Made by a program: the position numbers and the translations under genes. Of a stretch of DNA of 64,000 nt, positions 62,345 through 64,000 are shown piece after piece (positions within the stretch are counted from its first letter, which is position 1; the number at the start of each line of letters is the position of its first letter). Origin of the DNA: Microbacterium sp. C7(2022) (GTDB taxonomy: Bacteria; Actinomycetota; Actinomycetes; Actinomycetales; Microbacteriaceae); assembly GCF_028823665.1 (NCBI RefSeq), contig NZ_JAPEHV010000002.1, forward strand, positions 124,001 to 188,000, in the 5' to 3' direction. Under the pieces are notes generated by a model. The model had not been told where the DNA came from, made no database searches, and worked only from the letters and a program-made list of their open reading frames with translations.

Positions 62345-63445
62345 TCAGGCGTCGAGGCGCGTCAGCCAGCCGTGCGTGTCTTCGCGGCGGCCGTACTGAA
62401 TGTCGGTCAGCTCTTCTCGCAGTGACAGCGCCAACTCGCCGGTGGGCTGCTCGTCGAGGAAGTCAGCCCCCTTCAGCACACCGATCGGCGTCACCACGGC
62501 GGCCGTTCCACACGCGAAGACCTCGACGATGTCTCCGGATGCCACGCCCTCACGCCACTCGGTGAGGGACACCGCGCGCCCTTCGACCTTGTGCCCGCGA
62601 TCACGCGCCAGTTGAAGGATGGAGTCGCGGGTGATGCCTTCGAGGATCGAGGGCGACTCGGGAGTGACGATCGTGCCGTCCTTGTACACGAAGACGACGT
62701 TCATTCCGCCGAGTTCTTCGACGTTGCGATCCTGGTCGAGGAAGACGACCTGGTCGCACCCGTTCTCATACGCTTCGGATTGCGGCAGAAGGCTGGCCGC
62801 ATAGTTGCCGCCGGTCTTGGCAGCGCCCGTGCCCCCCTTGCCCGCACGTGCGTAGTCCTCACTCAGCCAGATCGATACCGGCTTCACTCCGCCACTGAAG
62901 TATGCGCCTGCGGGGCTTGCGATCAGGTAGTACGCGACCTTCTGCGCGGGCCGCACTCCGAGGAATGCCTCTTTCGCGAACATGAAGGGGCGGAGGTACA
63001 GGCTCTGATCGGCACCCGACGGCACCCACGCGCCGTCGACCGCGATGAGCTCGCGGAGGGACTGCAGGAAGTACTCAACCGGCAGTTCAGGCAGCGCGAG
63101 CCGACGCGCCGATCGCTGCAGGCGCCGGCCGTTCTGATCGGGCCGGAACGTGTGGATCGAACCGTCTTCGTGCCGGTACGCCTTGATGCCTTCGAAGATC
63201 TCCTGACCGTAGTGCAGCACGGCTGCCGCGGGATCCAGCGAGATCGGACCGTAAGGCTGCACGCGCGGGCGGTGCCAGCCGCCGTTTACCGACCAACAGA
63301 TGTCGACCATGTGGTCGGTGAACTTCTGGCCGAAGCCGGGATTGGCGAGAATCTCCTCGCGCTCGGCGGTGGTCGCCGCGGCGAGGTTTCGCGTGACAGA
63401 GAAGGTCAGCGGTGCGGGTCCGGTGTCGGAGTCGAGAAGAGTCAT
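62345..63445 (-). CDS. ilvE: Branched-chain amino acid aminotransferase
   Basis: A 366-residue fold type IV PLP enzyme that transaminates valine, leucine and isoleucine with 2-oxoglutarate. Signatures are YGQEIFEGIKAYR, RPDQNGRRLQRSARRL, the PLP-lysine loop GGTGAAKTGGNYAAS and EELGGMNVVFV, with SPSILEGITRDSI near the C-terminus. The length matches the long BCAT-II type. The ATG at 63445 follows aggatg. It lies 48 bases after leuB, consistent with a leucine-synthesis operon. Confidence 0.95.
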   Translation of the reverse strand: MTLLDSDTGPAPLTFSVTRNLAAATTAEREEILANPGFGQKFTDHMVDICWSVNGGWHRPRVQPYGPISLDPAAAVLHYGQEIFEGIKAYRHEDGSIHTFRPDQNGRRLQRSARRLALPELPVEYFLQSLRELIAVDGAWVPSGADQSLYLRPFMFAKEAFLGVRPAQKVAYYLIASPAGAYFSGGVKPVSIWLSEDYARAGKGGTGAAKTGGNYAASLLPQSEAYENGCDQVVFLDQDRNVEELGGMNVVFVYKDGTIVTPESPSILEGITRDSILQLARDRGHKVEGRAVSLTEWREGVASGDIVEVFACGTAAVVTPIGVLKGADFLDEQPTGELALSLREELTDIQYGRREDTHGWLTRLDA

Positions 63446-63493
63446 GGGTTCACATCCTGGCTGTTCGGTACGGCAAGGCCGCCTGGTCTCAGG

Positions 63494-64000
63494 TTACGCC
63501 TCTAGACGCGCAGTGATGGCGTCGCCGATCTGAGAAGTGGTTCGTGCAGTGCCGTCGCGGTCCGCGATGTCGTTCTCGACCGCGCGCGTAACGCGCTGCG
63601 ATTCGGCGGTGTACCCGAGGTGATCGAGCAACAGAGCCACCGAGAGGATCGCGGCCGTGGGATCGGCCTTCTGCTGGCCCGCGATGTCCGGCGCCGAACC
63701 GTGAACGGGTTCGAACATCGAAGGGAACGCGCCGCCGGGGTTGATGTTGCCCGATGCGGCGAGGCCGATGCCACCGGTGACGGCGCCAGCCAGGTCCGTG
63801 AGGATGTCCCCGAAGAGGTTGTCGGTGACGATCACGTCGAAACGACTCGGGTTCGTGACCAGGAAGATGGTTGCCGCGTCGACGTGCAGATAGTCTACGG
63901 CCACGTCCGGGTGCTCGAGGGACACCGCGTTCACGATGCGCTGCCACATGCCACCGGCGTGCACGAGCACATTCGTCTTGTGAACGAGGGTGACCTTCTT
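63494..64000 (-). CDS. leuB: 3-isopropylmalate dehydrogenase (C-terminal part)
   Basis: The frame is open to the window edge; the 168 residues seen are the C-terminal half. They begin [12 protein letters not shown], where the Lys contacts substrate, and continue with [16 protein letters not shown] (metal-binding Asp residues), [23 protein letters not shown] and the NAD-type loop. The enzyme oxidises 3-isopropylmalate in leucine synthesis. The shared strand and short gap place it upstream of ilvE in one unit. Confidence 0.95.
   Translation of the reverse strand, partial: KKVTLVHKTNVLVHAGGMWQRIVNAVSLEHPDVAVDYLHVDAATIFLVTNPSRFDVIVTDNLFGDILTDLAGAVTGGIGLAASGNINPGGAFPSMFEPVHGSAPDIAGQQKADPTAAILSVALLLDHLGYTAESQRVTRAVENDIADRDGTARTTSQIGDAITARLEA

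Overview
The window is GC-rich chromosomal DNA of an actinobacterium, most probably a member of the Microbacteriaceae (Microbacterium-like). Markers are RbpA, the ANTAR regulator PdtaR, the pafB-pafC-tatA-tatC-helY block, the his-trp-lgt block with the actinobacterial Trp-associated membrane protein, and a recurrent -10 hexamer TAnnnT placed six bases before the start codon (leaderless transcripts). No phage, transposon, CRISPR array or plasmid gene was found. Almost all of it is core genome, densely packed, with many 4-base ATGA overlaps.

Layout. 1-7.6 kb (+): rpe (5' cut), hisE, hisG, hisF, hisI, Trp-associated membrane protein, small membrane protein, trpC, trpB, trpA, lgt. 7.7-15.3 kb (+): gltB, gltD, pyk. 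15.4-19.8 kb: SHOCT membrane protein, tRNA-Leu(CAA), pdtaR, a PaaI-type thioesterase and polA. 19.8-32.2 kb: DUF885 hydrolase, MFS transporter, SGNH hydrolase, DHFR-like reductase, DUF6458 protein, AEC transporter, DUF308 membrane protein, S9 peptidase with an SDR, NfeD-SPFH-glycerophosphodiesterase operon, rbpA. 32.2-42.1 kb (-): lnt, helY, tatC, tatA, pafC, pafB, FKBP lipoprotein, trmI, HAD phosphatase. 42.2-45.6 kb: PAC2 protein, uppP, M20 peptidase, a repeat-rich gap, tRNA-Glu(CTC). 45.8-54.1 kb: MBL hydrolase, APH-like kinase, ptsH-fruA-fruK-fruR fructose PTS operon (-), a membrane protein, tRNA-Gln(CTG), gltX. 54.2-58.1 kb (+): PadR regulator, sulfatase, MFS transporter. 58.2-64 kb: LysR regulator divergent from a class V PLP enzyme, MFS transporter, FAH-family hydrolase, ilvE, leuB (5' cut).

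How the genes work together. The left third carries histidine and tryptophan synthesis and GOGAT nitrogen assimilation. The middle carries envelope functions: lipoprotein maturation by Lgt and Lnt, Tat export, undecaprenyl phosphate recycling by UppP. The right third holds two compact inducible systems: a fructose PTS with a readable FruR operator, and a sulfate-ester operon with a textbook PadR operator placed just after a near-consensus promoter.

The most useful observations are: (1) fourteen genes with TAnnnT-N6/7-start signatures, which also fix several start codons; (2) the PadR-sulfatase-MFS operon; (3) two clean absences from otherwise conserved actinobacterial blocks, trpE after hisI and the Pup-proteasome genes between trmI and pafB; (4) terminator-like hairpins inside the coding ends of convergent genes; (5) a structured repeat region at 45.38-45.49 kb.
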